Positions 26,390-35,395 of a DNA stretch of 64,000 bases are shown one piece after another. The notes below the pieces were generated by a model. It did no database searches. It saw nothing but the letters and a program-made list of their open reading frames with translations, and was not told where the DNA came from. The stretch covers positions 49,342 through 113,341 of the forward strand of contig NZ_AXAS01000034.1 of NCBI RefSeq assembly GCF_000472925.1, read 5' to 3'. A program made the position numbers and the translations under genes. Numbering within the stretch: the stretch's first letter is position 1; every line of letters begins with the position of its first letter. This stretch comes from Bradyrhizobium sp. Ec3.3. GTDB taxonomy: Bacteria; Pseudomonadota; Alphaproteobacteria; Rhizobiales; Xanthobacteraceae.

Positions 26390-27844
26390 ATGATGAGAAG
26401 TTATAGAATTCTGGCGCCAGTCATCGCCATCCTTTGTTTTTGTGTGACGCTTGTCCTCATTGGCGGGGCAGCCTTTCCGGGCGACGATGCCTATATCAAC
26501 CTGCACAACGCACAGGTTCTGCGACAGGGTTTTGACAGCGCCTACGCCGGTGTGCCAGCGCTGGTAGGCGCAACAAGCGGCGTGCATCTGGCGTTCCTGC
26601 TCCTGTTTGAGGCGATATCCTATAGCGATGCAATGGCGCTTTTCCTGCTTGGAATGGTCATTGCTGCGGTCTACGCGCTCGGACTGTTCGATGCTGCGGT
26701 GAATGTCGGTTGCTCCGGGTTTGAAGCATTCCTCATTTCGCTCGGCGGCCTTGTTGTAGCAGGCTCGGTTTTTCAGCTTCTAAACGGCATGGATACGGGG
26801 CTTGCCATGGCGGCGGTGGCGTGGACCATCAAGCTGCTGACCGATCGCGAACGAACGCTATGGTTGCCTGCGCTATGTGGTTTGATGACGTTCGTGCGGC
26901 CCGAGCTCGCCTTCTTAGCGGGTGGTGCGATGCTGCTCTTGTTGTGCGAGCCGCTGTCGAATTGTTTCAAAGCGGCGAGCATCTTGCTTTGCGTCGCAAC
27001 GGCTACGCCGTTTCTGCTCTGGTATTGGATTGACACCGGCGCAGTCATTCCGTCAACGATGGGGGCCAAGACCTACTTCTTCGCTGGACAGCACGCTGGC
27101 CTCACGGTGTCAAATTTCCTGCTAGCGGTGTTTGCTCACGCGCTGCCGGTGTCATTTCCGCTGTTCGTTTGTTGCTTCTTCATTCGTCCGCTGTCACTCC
27201 GCCTGCTCCTCGGCGGATTTGTCGTCGCTTTCCTTGCGGCACTTATTTGGCGTTTTCCGGGTGGTCTGGCCCATAACGGAGGCCGATACCTGTTTCCCTT
27301 CGTTCCGATCCTGTTGTTCGGCGTGGCTGACGGCCTCTCGTCACATCGTCGCCGCCGGACGTTGATGTATGCGGCAGTGGCCACATTGATCGCCCCACTA
27401 GGGTTATATGCTCAAGCTTCGCTTTTCGAAAACGGCTTGCGTGGGTTTCATCGCAGTTCGGAGCTCGTCGTCAGGTGGATGAACACGGAGTTGCCGGGAC
27501 AACCAACTATCATGGTGCATGACGCCGGATATCCTAGCTATGCAGGCCGGTTCTCCCTAGTTGATCTTGTCGGCCTCAAGACGCCAGACGCGGTCGAGAT
27601 CCACAAACAAACTACATTTCCTAGTGCCGGACGGTCGCGCGGCGACGCGGTTGCCGCGATCGCAGAAAAATTCCATCCCGGCTATTTAGTGGTGCTGCAG
27701 GATTGGGATGTCTCGTTCGGGCTCGTCGCCGGCCTGCGCGCCCACGGCTGGAGCGCGCAGGAAGTCTATGCTGGGACCGGTGACGGGATTCCTGCGGAAA
27801 ATGTCTATCGTGTCTACCGTCTGACTCCGCCCGAGAGCAGTTAG
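26390..27844 (+). CDS. GT-C-like polytopic membrane protein
   Basis: A 484-residue integral membrane protein (ATG 26390; GTG 26381 possible). After the first helix comes FPGDDAYINLHNAQVLRQGF, the DD-containing outer loop found in GT-C glycosyltransferases such as the AftB/ArnT group. About ten further helices follow, then a soluble C-terminal part (TIMVHDAGYPSYAGRFSLVD, LVGLKTPDAVEIHK) resembling that of the next gene (FIDMLGLNDRAIAHRS). The next gene starts 6 bp after its stop, so the two are co-transcribed and related. It probably transfers a sugar from a polyprenyl-phosphate donor in the periplasm. Confidence 0.75.
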   Translation: MMRSYRILAPVIAILCFCVTLVLIGGAAFPGDDAYINLHNAQVLRQGFDSAYAGVPALVGATSGVHLAFLLLFEAISYSDAMALFLLGMVIAAVYALGLFDAAVNVGCSGFEAFLISLGGLVVAGSVFQLLNGMDTGLAMAAVAWTIKLLTDRERTLWLPALCGLMTFVRPELAFLAGGAMLLLLCEPLSNCFKAASILLCVATATPFLLWYWIDTGAVIPSTMGAKTYFFAGQHAGLTVSNFLLAVFAHALPVSFPLFVCCFFIRPLSLRLLLGGFVVAFLAALIWRFPGGLAHNGGRYLFPFVPILLFGVADGLSSHRRRRTLMYAAVATLIAPLGLYAQASLFENGLRGFHRSSELVVRWMNTELPGQPTIMVHDAGYPSYAGRFSLVDLVGLKTPDAVEIHKQTTFPSAGRSRGDAVAAIAEKFHPGYLVVLQDWDVSFGLVAGLRAHGWSAQEVYAGTGDGIPAENVYRVYRLTPPESS

Positions 27845-27850
27845 ATATCG

Positions 27851-29413
27851 ATGCAAGCCAATATCGCGCGCCGACTTTCACCCCGGCATATTTGGGCAAC
27901 ACTCATCTGGAGTGGTGCCGTAGGGCTGTTGCTTTGGCAGATCTATCGGCAGCGAGCATTCTTTCATGACGATGCGTTTATCTCCCTTCGCTACGTCGTT
28001 CATCTCGTTCAATCCGGAGAGTTGACGTGGAATTTGGGCGAGCGGGTCGAAGGTTATACTAACTTTCTCCAAATTCTAGCGACCTCCGTTCTCGTTAAAC
28101 TCGGACCAGGTCCTATCGATTCCGTGCGTTCAATCAATGCGGTCGCGGCAGTTGGCCTCATATTGTCAACCATTAGCGGCGCAAGGCGCCTTGCGCCGAA
28201 TGACCCGATTGCCGTAGCCGTCGGGGGCTTTCTCGTGATGAGCTCGGCGCCTGTCGCACTCTGGATATTCGGCGGCCTCGAAACGATTATGGTGGCTGCG
28301 TTTATCACCATCGCGATCACCCTAATTCTTCCGGTATTCCAGGCGAACGACCACCCGACCGCTCGAAGCCTCTTCGCCGGACTGGTGATTGGTCTGGCCT
28401 ATCTTACGCGCCCGGATGCGTTGATTGTCGGGGGTACGATGCTCTTAAGTCTTTGCTGTTTCGCGCCAGGAAGCCTATGGTACCGGCTCCGATCTGCAGG
28501 ACTGTTCGGATCGGCAACAAGCGCGATCCTTCTGCCTCATATCATATGGCGCGTATCTTATTACGGCGATCCGCTACCGAACACATTCTACGCCAAAGTT
28601 GCTCTCCCGCTGTTTCAGCGTCTGCCGATTGCGGGTGCATATGCCGCCGTCGCTATGTTCTTGCTTCCTGCGATCCCACTTGCGATAGCCGGACTCGTCT
28701 GGGCGATATGCACGAGAAAGATTAACTCGGCTATTTGTTCGATTTCGGCAACGATATCTGGATATTTCCTCTACGTCGTTTGGGCCGGCGGTGATTACAT
28801 GCCTGGTGCGCGTTTGCTCGTACCGCTAGTCGCCCCGGCATCACTTCTGGTGGTCGCGAGCCTTTCTATCAGCACTGATCGAAAATGGCGCACCGGCTTT
28901 GCCACCGTAGCCATCGTCTTTGGATTGATGGGAGCGATTACCTTCCAGCAACGGCGGATGGACGCTGCGGCTTTCGTGGGTTCTTTGGTCGGAAAATATA
29001 TTTCCGATGCGTGGCCGCCAGGCGCGCTGGTCGCACTTCACACCGCGGGCTCGACTCCCTTTTATGCGCCTCACTTGAGATTTATCGACATGCTCGGTCT
29101 TAATGATCGTGCCATTGCACACCGCTCGCCCGTTCCGATTCGCACGCCGTGGCAGACGGTGCCCGGACACGCAAGGGGCGACGGAGCCTATGTATTGCGC
29201 CGTGCGCCTTCGTACATCATCGCCGGGCCTGCGCAGGGCAGCTCTGTGAAGACGCCCTGGTTCCTCTCCGATGTTGAATTGGGGGAGAGCCAGGAGTTTC
29301 AACATTGCTATATCCCTGAGAGCGCTGAGATCCCATACGCAGAGGAAGTGGCCCGTCTGGGGCCGGAGGGGCCGCGCCCGCTCATTTTCACTTACTATCG
29401 GCGCATCTGCTAG
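27851..29413 (+). CDS. AftB-like GT-C glycosyltransferase
   Basis: A 520-residue integral membrane protein with the outer-loop motif FFHDDAFISLRYVVHLVQSG followed by LTWNLGERVEGYTNFLQIL. This pair is diagnostic of the AftB-type family; mycobacterial AftB adds terminal arabinofuranose from decaprenyl-phospho-arabinose. Further helices carry TRPDALIVGG and GGDYMPGARLLVP. The periplasmic C-terminal domain ends with a stretch containing two cysteines. With the UbiA fusion in the same cluster, pentose or related sugar transfer is plausible. The acceptor is unknown. Confidence 0.82.
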   Translation: MQANIARRLSPRHIWATLIWSGAVGLLLWQIYRQRAFFHDDAFISLRYVVHLVQSGELTWNLGERVEGYTNFLQILATSVLVKLGPGPIDSVRSINAVAAVGLILSTISGARRLAPNDPIAVAVGGFLVMSSAPVALWIFGGLETIMVAAFITIAITLILPVFQANDHPTARSLFAGLVIGLAYLTRPDALIVGGTMLLSLCCFAPGSLWYRLRSAGLFGSATSAILLPHIIWRVSYYGDPLPNTFYAKVALPLFQRLPIAGAYAAVAMFLLPAIPLAIAGLVWAICTRKINSAICSISATISGYFLYVVWAGGDYMPGARLLVPLVAPASLLVVASLSISTDRKWRTGFATVAIVFGLMGAITFQQRRMDAAAFVGSLVGKYISDAWPPGALVALHTAGSTPFYAPHLRFIDMLGLNDRAIAHRSPVPIRTPWQTVPGHARGDGAYVLRRAPSYIIAGPAQGSSVKTPWFLSDVELGESQEFQHCYIPESAEIPYAEEVARLGPEGPRPLIFTYYRRIC

Positions 29414-29804
29414 GCGGCCGAGGTTGGCCAAGTCATCCTTTCCGCCCGGCGGATGGTCGATGCTGTCCCGGCCTTTAGGAATCTGCTGCGCAGCCACCGT
29501 TCGAAAGCTGCGGAGATCCAGGCGACAGTCACACCGAGCTATGGCACGGTTGCGACGTGCCGGCGCATTAAGAATTAAGACCGGCAGGACGCTAGGTGGA
29601 TTAGACAAGAAAAGCTGGGCTTGTCCGAGCATCCTAAAAGGACGCGGTGCCAGAACTGATGGGGCGGTGCGTGCAACGCTCTCAAACGGAAAGCGGCGAA
29701 TCAAGCGAATCTCATCTAAGTTCTTAAGGACATTCCTGCCAACAAATCATTAGAATGGCGGTGGGTTTTCGAATCCATCGTTGCTGGCCAGGAGCAAGGA
29801 ACCT
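29414..29804. other. Intergenic stretch
   Basis: About 390 bases with no credible gene. A possible ribosome-binding site (GGAGCAAGGA, 29791-29800) lies at its right end and serves the following gene. I see nothing else. Confidence 0.5.
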
Positions 29805-31367
29805 GTGACCGATATCCGCGCCGTAAGGAGCATGTTTCGAACAGACAAGTCACTGCCCGCGCATCAAGCGATCTCGGCCGGCCTCGTTCACCGCAAGACC
29901 GTCCATGGCGTTCTATGGCTGCCATTCATATTCGGTGGACTAGAGTATCTGGCTCTACTTCGCCACGGCGACAAGTTGCTCCTCGATTCAGACGTCTATT
30001 TGCACTTAGGGATCGGTCAATGGATCATTGATCATCGCGCTTTCCCGCATGCCGACCCGTTTTCGTTCACTGTGGTCGGAACAAATTGGATAACGAGCGC
30101 GTGGCTGTCGGAGATGCTCTATCTGGCCGCATTCAGGCTGGCTGGGTGGGCCGGGCCGGTGGTGTTAGCGGCATTGGCAGTCGCGACGGCGTTCTTTTTG
30201 CTTACGCGATTGCTGCTTAGGACACTGCCGCCAATCGCCGTGTCGGTCCTGGTCGGATCCGCCATGATCGTAACGACAAGTCATTTGCACGCCCGTCCTC
30301 ATGTGCTCGCGTTTCCAGTGATGGTCTTGTGGGCCAACGCCATCGTCGAGGCCGCAGAGCAGCGGCGTGCGCCCTCGCTCCTATATCTGGCGCTGATGTG
30401 CCTGTGGGCGAACCTCCACGGCAGCTTTACGCTTGGGTTGGCGCTGATTCTGCCGTTCGCAGCCGAGGCGCTTTGGACCGCTGACAGATCCGCGCGAGCA
30501 AGGTTGGCGTTCCAATGGATTCGCTTTGGGCTGCTTGCGCTCGGGGCAGCCTGCCTTACCCCTTACGGCCCCGAGTCAATCCTTGTCACCTTTCGGCTCT
30601 TTGGCCTTGGTCCCGTTCTCTCGGCCATCGGCGAGTGGCAACCGCAAGATTTTGGAGTGTATAATCCTTTTGAGATCTGTCTGTTGGCCGGGATGGCGTA
30701 CGTTCTCTATAGCGGATTCAAGCTGTCCCCGTTGCGAATTGTTTTGTTGCTTGCCGTCATTTACCAAACCCTTGCCCATCTACGTTATATCGATGTCATG
30801 GCATTGGTCGCGCCGTTTTTTGTTGCCAGGCCACTGGCGCAGCACCTTTCGCGAAGCCCCCAGCCGAACGATCTCTCAATGACCGCATCGACGCGGCGAT
30901 GGTCCATCGCGTTTGCGGTCGCGTTGATTGGCCTCACTGTTTTTGTCGTCAAGATGATTGATTTCAGCCCGGCCCGGTCTCCGTCGGCTGCTCTGGAGAC
31001 AATCAAGGAGGCGAAATCCAGTCGAATTTTTAACGATTATCCTTTCGGGAGCTATTTAATCTACAGGGGCATCCCGCCGTTTATCGATTCTCGTGCCGAA
31101 TTATATGGAGCCGAATACATCACGCGGTATCGACGCGCAGTTGGGCTACAAGATGTAAGCGATCTTATCCGATTGCTTGACGAATATCGAATTACGGCAA
31201 CTCTGCTGAGCCCGACTACCCCGGCTGTCGCCTTGTTCGATCGAATGGAGGGATGGGAGCGGGTTTACACGGATGACATTGCGGTAGTGCATGTGTATCG
31301 CGGGAATGCGGACCCAAAATCAATCCCGGACGGGACGTCCGCGGTCAAGCAATTTCGCCCCCAGTAA
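29805..31367 (+). CDS. Polytopic membrane protein, GT-C-like
   Basis: About 520 residues; GTG 29805 is chosen because GGAGCAAGGA precedes it, although an in-frame TTG lies at 29781. The first outer loop is LLLDSDVYLHLGIGQWIIDH, an acidic loop in the GT-C position, followed by nine or ten helices. The C-terminal domain has SRIFNDYPFGSYLIYRGIPP and FIDSRAELYGAEYI, a module seen in uncharacterised bacterial membrane proteins of this kind. It is convergent with the GT87 gene downstream. The specific role is unknown, but context points to glycan assembly. Confidence 0.7.
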   Translation: MTDIRAVRSMFRTDKSLPAHQAISAGLVHRKTVHGVLWLPFIFGGLEYLALLRHGDKLLLDSDVYLHLGIGQWIIDHRAFPHADPFSFTVVGTNWITSAWLSEMLYLAAFRLAGWAGPVVLAALAVATAFFLLTRLLLRTLPPIAVSVLVGSAMIVTTSHLHARPHVLAFPVMVLWANAIVEAAEQRRAPSLLYLALMCLWANLHGSFTLGLALILPFAAEALWTADRSARARLAFQWIRFGLLALGAACLTPYGPESILVTFRLFGLGPVLSAIGEWQPQDFGVYNPFEICLLAGMAYVLYSGFKLSPLRIVLLLAVIYQTLAHLRYIDVMALVAPFFVARPLAQHLSRSPQPNDLSMTASTRRWSIAFAVALIGLTVFVVKMIDFSPARSPSAALETIKEAKSSRIFNDYPFGSYLIYRGIPPFIDSRAELYGAEYITRYRRAVGLQDVSDLIRLLDEYRITATLLSPTTPAVALFDRMEGWERVYTDDIAVVHVYRGNADPKSIPDGTSAVKQFRPQ

Positions 31368-31505
31368 CATCCGAAGGACGATGAAGGATTGCTGCCGCCT
31401 GTTCGCAACTGCGAGAAGATCAGCCGGCGCCGGCACCGTTGGCAGCAGTGCTGATGCGCGGGAGCGAAACGCGGGAGACCTGACTAGCCGCCCGGGGAAC
31501 GAGGG

Positions 31506-32729
31506 TCAGGCGTGATCTGTTACCGGAACGTCGACCGTCCGCTTGCGGGCCAGTATGCGGAGTAGCAGGCCGAGCAGCGCCAGCAGCGCGAAGCCGGCAA
31601 CGGCCGGGACAGGATGTTCGATAGGATCGAAGTTCTCCAAGCGGACCGACTGCAACATCCCATAGCCGCCGGCCAGCAGAACCAGCCCGAACGCGACATT
31701 GCGTTCCCGCCAGCTCGCCAGCTTGGCGAGATCGGGCAGCAGCAGCGCCAGGCCGATGCCGAGAATCGGCAGGTCGTAGTCATGGGCATAGGGACTGATC
31801 ATGACCGAGGCGATCGCCGTAATGCCGATCGTCCAGTTTTGCGAGAGCTGGCGCGCCACGGCGAGGGCGACTGCGAACAGCGCGAAGGCGGCAGTAAGCG
31901 CCTGGCCCACGAGCGCCCAGGCGGCGGGAACGCCGGCCGTCAGAAGGGCGGCATAGCTCGAGACCATGCGGAACAACAGATAGAAGCCGCCCTCGAGAAG
32001 AATGGCCGACTCCCTGACCGCGCCAAGCAGCGCGGTCCAGATCTGCGCTCCAAATAGAAGCGTGCAGATAGCGGAGCTCACCAGCACCACGGTGACGGCA
32101 ATAGTGAGCGCGACGAAGCGGCGCGTCAGCAACAGATAGACGCCGGCGGCAACGGCGAGGTGCGGCTTGATCACCATGGCCCCGAGCGCGAGGCCCGCCA
32201 GCCATTGTCGCCGGCCCGCGTTGAGGCAGACCGCGCCGATCAGCGACCCTGTCAAGAGGCCGTTTTGCCCGCTCGTGATTGTGATCGTCAGCGCCGGGAA
32301 TATGACTATCAGCGTCGGCACAAAGTACTCGCGCGCGATCCTGCGCATGGTCACCAGGTAGAGCGCCAGCGTCGAGGCGATGAACAGCGCGTAAGCAAGC
32401 CACACCGGCAGGAAGCCGAGCGGCGCCAGCAAAAGATCGAACTGCGGCGGATAGGTCCATGGCATGAACGTTCTCGCACCCGCCTCGGCCTGGATTTTCG
32501 CAAGGGTCTCGAACCGGTAAACGAGATCGAGATCGCCATGCCAAACGCGTTGCGCGACGAAGTGGAAGACGTCGAAATCCGTCAGATCGCGGCCGCTCCC
32601 GACGTTGAAGCACGCAAGCCGGAATGTCTTGGCGAGAACGAGCGCGACAAGGCCTGCGAGCAGGAGTCGCTCGTAAGCGGCGCTTTTCGACGGCGACGAG
32701 CGAATCTGATCCAGCGTCTGTGCGAGCAT
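31506..32729 (-). CDS. GT87-family (DUF2029) polytopic glycosyltransferase, second copy
   Basis: This 407-residue paralogue of the 24776-26080 product starts at ATG 32729 (MLAQTLDQIRSS). An in-frame extension to 33296 covers integrase/IS66 debris and is not part of the protein. The shared outer loops are LTDFDVFHFVAQRVWHGDLD and FMPWTYPPQFDLLLAPLGFL, with SGQNGLLTGSLIGAVCLNAG and ISPYAHDYDLPILG further on. It lies on the opposite strand to its paralogue, which suggests an old duplication or independent acquisition. It is expected to be a membrane glycosyltransferase using polyprenyl-phosphate sugars; substrate unknown. Confidence 0.78.
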   Translation of the reverse strand: MLAQTLDQIRSSPSKSAAYERLLLAGLVALVLAKTFRLACFNVGSGRDLTDFDVFHFVAQRVWHGDLDLVYRFETLAKIQAEAGARTFMPWTYPPQFDLLLAPLGFLPVWLAYALFIASTLALYLVTMRRIAREYFVPTLIVIFPALTITITSGQNGLLTGSLIGAVCLNAGRRQWLAGLALGAMVIKPHLAVAAGVYLLLTRRFVALTIAVTVVLVSSAICTLLFGAQIWTALLGAVRESAILLEGGFYLLFRMVSSYAALLTAGVPAAWALVGQALTAAFALFAVALAVARQLSQNWTIGITAIASVMISPYAHDYDLPILGIGLALLLPDLAKLASWRERNVAFGLVLLAGGYGMLQSVRLENFDPIEHPVPAVAGFALLALLGLLLRILARKRTVDVPVTDHA

Positions 32730-32784
32730 GAGGCTGACCGGGAAACAAGGTAACCCACATCCTAAAGCGAGTGACCCAGCGCGA

Positions 32785-32925
32785 GCAATAGGAAGCGCGA
32801 CTTCTTGTTGCTGCTCATGTTCACGGGGTTTCGAGAGACCGAGGTCGCCCGACTGAAGTGGACCGACATTGATCTGGTTCAGTGCGTCATCACGCTTCCG
32901 GCGTGCAACACCACGACCAAAACGG
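32785..32925 (+). pseudogene. Tyrosine recombinase (phage integrase) fragment
   Basis: The frame reads KRDFLLLLMFTGFRETEVAR then LKWTDIDLVQCVITLP, the conserved segment of tyrosine recombinases around the first catalytic arginine (TGxRxxE). It is cut directly against IS66 tnpB sequence at about 32929, and no other catalytic motif survives. Confidence 0.65.
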
Positions 32926-32928
32926 ACC

Positions 32929-33471
32929 GGCCACACCGACATGCGCCGCGGCATGAACCCGTTGGCCTCATTGCTGCAGGAAGGCTTCAAGCGGGACCCG
33001 CACGGCGGCCGGCGGCAGCCGTGTTCTTCTACTCGTCTGATCTTGGGTGGTGCGCACGGAGCGGCATCTGGCGGAGTGTGCCGGGCTAATGCCGGCGACG
33101 CCCATGCGATTGCAAGGCCAATCGCAAGGAAGGCCCGATCATTGAGCTGCATGCTGGGCCCACGGCAGGCGCGCGTTCTTCGATCTCGCGGGTCAGTCCG
33201 ATCGCGGCCGGTCGAGGCGGTCAGGCGCATCGATGTCTGTTCGCGATCGAGCGCGAGATCAACGGTCTTGCACCGCAGGACCGTTTGCGCGTGCACCAGG
33301 AGCGCAGCTGCCCCTTGATCGTCGAGCTGGCGGCGTGATTACGCGAGCAGCGCGCCAGGCTCTCCAGGAACAACGACACGACCAAGGCAATCAATTCCTG
33401 CCTCAGCCGCTTGGATGTGTGTCAAGCAACGCCGCCGAACGCGAGCTCCGGCGCCGCAGAAAGAAGTAATT
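32929..33471 (+). pseudogene. IS66-family remnant (tnpB and tnpC fragments)
   Basis: 32929-33012 encodes GHTDMRRGMNPLASLLQEGF and KRDPHGGR, the core of IS66 TnpB. From 33149 a second frame gives ACWAHGRRAFFDLAGQ, and after a shift near 33235 LFAIEREINGLAPQDRLRVH, a TGA, then LREQRARLSRNNDTTKAINS and finally NAAERELRRRRKK. These are consecutive blocks of TnpC with several frameshifts and an in-frame stop. The piece is a relic of a once-complete IS66 element. Confidence 0.75.
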
Positions 33472-33840
33472 GGACTTCGGCGTTGAGGGCGGGAGGCGTG
33501 CGGTAGCCAGCGCCAAGCTCAATTGATCCCCAAGCCTGGTTTGCCGACGTCCTGGCCCGCCTGTCAGATCACTCACCCTAAAAATGGGAGATCGGCGCCT
33601 GATGGGTCTGTGGCGGGTGAGACGGTATCTCGCGACTTCGGAATTGAACGCCTGATCGAGCTCATCGAAGTTCACAAACACAATCCGGAGTTGCTTAGGC
33701 GCTGGTCACCAACCAACCGACCCCGCGGTCTACGCCGGATGCGAAGTCGCCGCGGCGGTCGCGCGGCTTACTAATCGTTCGTTAACCTTACTGTGGCGCC
33801 CCGCAAGAATACGGGTAAGCCAGATCAGATGCAGCATGCG

Positions 33841-34053
33841 ATGGCAACAACGTCTTCATCGCAAGCTGTCAAGCAGGCAATTTTCCGGCGTACCGGGCGG
33901 GTTGTGAAACGCGCAACGACCGCTCGCGCCAGCAAGCGACGACAACCCGGCAACTTATTGATAGTGCGAATGTTATTGTTCGATCCGAGAGTCTCACTTC
34001 AGGAAATTGAAGCTCTCAGAAGTGGCTTGAGCAAGCAATTGGCCCGCGTGTGA
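33841..34053 (+). CDS. Small basic hypothetical protein
   Basis: A 70-residue frame from ATG 33841 with a basic, serine/threonine-rich first half (AIFRRTGRVVKRATTARASK) and a more ordered end (NLLIVRMLLFDPRVSLQEIE). Longer in-frame starts exist at 33793 and 33829. There is no clear ribosome-binding site and no recognised family. It could be a real small protein or chance. Confidence 0.3.
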   Translation: MATTSSSQAVKQAIFRRTGRVVKRATTARASKRRQPGNLLIVRMLLFDPRVSLQEIEALRSGLSKQLARV

Positions 34054-34240
34054 TCAGGCAATGCACAGCCTTCCCAACCGCCGTCAGCGTGTCTCGCTGA
34101 GCCTGTCCTTTCTCTCTCGGAGTAGCTCGAATGAGCCATCGCTGCCTGATTCTCAAAAGCTAAGATCGAAAGTACCCCGTCGGCACCCGCTTCGTCTGCC
34201 GCGGATGTGTAGATCAATCACGTAAGAAGGGATTTCTCCG

Positions 34241-34435
34241 ATGTTGAAGTACTATTTTGAACAGTTGAAGCGTGTGCGCGAGGACCAGAACGGCGTGGTG
34301 TCATTCGAGTACGTGATCGTTGCGGCTTGCGTCGTCGCCGCGGTGCTTTTTGCGTTCGGTCCTACTGGTAGCGGGGTTATGGGGACGGCATTGAGTAAGT
34401 CGATCGCCTCGATCGTCGGCAAGCTTCCGACTTAA
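34241..34435 (+). CDS. flp: Flp/Fap-type pilin
   Basis: A 64-residue prepilin of the Tad system. The prepilin peptidase site is QNG|VVSFEYV, with cleavage after Gly18, Glu at +5 and Tyr at +6 of the mature protein. The hydrophobic stretch IVAACVVAAVLFAFGP is the assembly helix. The leader is charged (YFEQLKRVREDQ). It is the first gene of the Tad locus, preceded by AAGAAGG, and its upstream region is repeated before the second pilin gene. Monomers are processed by CpaA and polymerised into the pilus. Confidence 0.92.
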   Translation: MLKYYFEQLKRVREDQNGVVSFEYVIVAACVVAAVLFAFGPTGSGVMGTALSKSIASIVGKLPT

Positions 34436-34512
34436 CCCCTGCGGGACGGCACAGTAACCAGGTCCCGGGTTCGTCTATCGCGGGATTAATCGCGTAAAGA
34501 AGGATTTCCCCG

Positions 34513-34716
34513 ATGTTGCAGTATTATCTTCAGACCAGAGAAGCATTGAAGCGTTTACGCGTGGACCAGGACGGCGTGGTATCGTTTGAGTACGTGATCG
34601 TTGCGGCTTGTGTCGTCGCCGCAGTGCTTTTTGCGTTCGGTCCCACTGGTAGTGGGATTATGGGGCAGGCGCTTAGTACCGCGATCGGCTCGATCGTCGC
34701 CAAGCTTCCTACCTGA
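34513..34716 (+). CDS. flp: Flp/Fap-type pilin, second copy
   Basis: This 67-residue prepilin is almost identical to the first across the mature region: processing site QDG|VVSFEYV after Gly21, then VIVAACVVAAVLFAFGPTGS. Its leader is three residues longer. The 5' region (CGCGTAAAGAAGGATTTCCC) matches that of the first gene, so the duplication included the translation start region. A strong terminator follows, so the two pilins can be transcribed at higher level than the assembly genes. Confidence 0.92.
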   Translation: MLQYYLQTREALKRLRVDQDGVVSFEYVIVAACVVAAVLFAFGPTGSGIMGQALSTAIGSIVAKLPT

Positions 34717-34736
34717 TCCCAGGACGTTCCAGATCA

Positions 34737-34772
34737 GGGGGGTATTCATTATTCGGTGCCCCCCACTTTTTT
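34737..34772 (+). terminator. Rho-independent terminator after the pilin genes
   Basis: GGGGGGTA and TGCCCCCC (34737-34764) form a stem with six G-C pairs, followed within two bases by TTTTTT. It lies 20 bases past the stop of the second pilin gene and would limit read-through into cpaA. Confidence 0.75.
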
Positions 34773-34789
34773 ATAGACATGCACCGACG

Positions 34790-34854
34790 CGTTGAAGCGT
34801 CCGCACATAAACAAGGACGGCGTGGTGTTCCACAGCCATTTCTGAGGCAATGTA
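34790..34854 (+). pseudogene. Remnant of a third pilin gene
   Basis: GCGTTGAAGCGTCC and then AAGGACGGCGTGGTGTTCC parallel GCATTGAAGCGTTT and CAGGACGGCGTGGTATCGT of the second pilin. The translation is ALKRPHINKDGVVFHSHF followed by TGA, whereas the pilin has ALKRLRVDQDGVVSFEYV. The leader and processing site are recognisable but the EY pair and the helix are lost. Confidence 0.5.
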
Positions 34855-34886
34855 TTTGATGTCTTGGGTGTTGAGGCCCGTATTCG

Positions 34887-35393
34887 ATGAGTTGGATTGT
34901 TCCCATAGCCTCCATTCTCGAAATCCTGTTGTTGCTCTATGTCGCAACGATCGATATCGCGACGCGATTGATCAGCAATGAGATCTGTCTGGCGCTGGCG
35001 CTCCTCGGGATCGCGGGGCAATTGGCCAGCCCGATGCAAGTTGCCCAATCGGTGATCGCCGCCACGATCCTCTTCCTGCCGCTGTTCGTCGCCTGCACAC
35101 GGGGATGGATTGGCGGTGGCGATGTCAAGTTGTTGGTTGCCTTGGCGATCGGTCTTCCGCTGACGGGCGTGATCCAGTTGCTGACCATAACTGCGCTGGC
35201 CGGCGGCGGTCTTGCCCTGGTGCATCTGATGATGCGCAACCTGCCATATCCCAAATTAGCGCCCGCCGGATCGTCGCTCGCACGGCGCGTCTACGCGGTG
35301 GAGCGTTGGCGCCATTTGCGACACGCACCGCTACCTTACGGGGTTGCCATAGCGTCCGGCGGTATCTGGACCATTTTCACTCGAGGATTTTGA
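34887..35393 (+). CDS. cpaA: Prepilin peptidase CpaA/TadV
   Basis: A 168-residue integral membrane aspartyl protease of the TadV type, with several helices and the two catalytic aspartates: one in LLYVATIDIATRLIS and one in IGGGDVKLLVALAIG (GxGD-type motif). It removes the short leader from Flp pilins and TadE/TadF pseudopilins at the inner membrane. It is shorter than PilD because it lacks the N-methyltransferase domain, as expected. The cpaB start follows two bases after its stop. Confidence 0.92.
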   Translation: MSWIVPIASILEILLLLYVATIDIATRLISNEICLALALLGIAGQLASPMQVAQSVIAATILFLPLFVACTRGWIGGGDVKLLVALAIGLPLTGVIQLLTITALAGGGLALVHLMMRNLPYPKLAPAGSSLARRVYAVERWRHLRHAPLPYGVAIASGGIWTIFTRGF

Positions 35394-35395
35394 AC

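Larger units (their letters stand above)
32730..34240. other. 1.5-kb mobile-element graveyard
   Basis: Between the GT87 gene and the first pilin lie an integrase fragment, pieces of IS66 tnpB and tnpC, and one small possible gene (each listed). The remainder, mainly 33480-33800 and 34054-34240, has no gene I can support. Confidence 0.6.

Noticed and set aside
32730..33296. N-terminal extension of the minus-strand GT87 protein
   Set aside because: The extra 189 codons read through integrase and IS66 remnants on the opposite strand. The homologous region starts at ATG 32729.
35105..35395. In-frame 5' extension of cpaB
   Set aside because: It overlaps most of cpaA in another frame and lacks protein character; the membrane anchor typical of CpaB begins at 35396.
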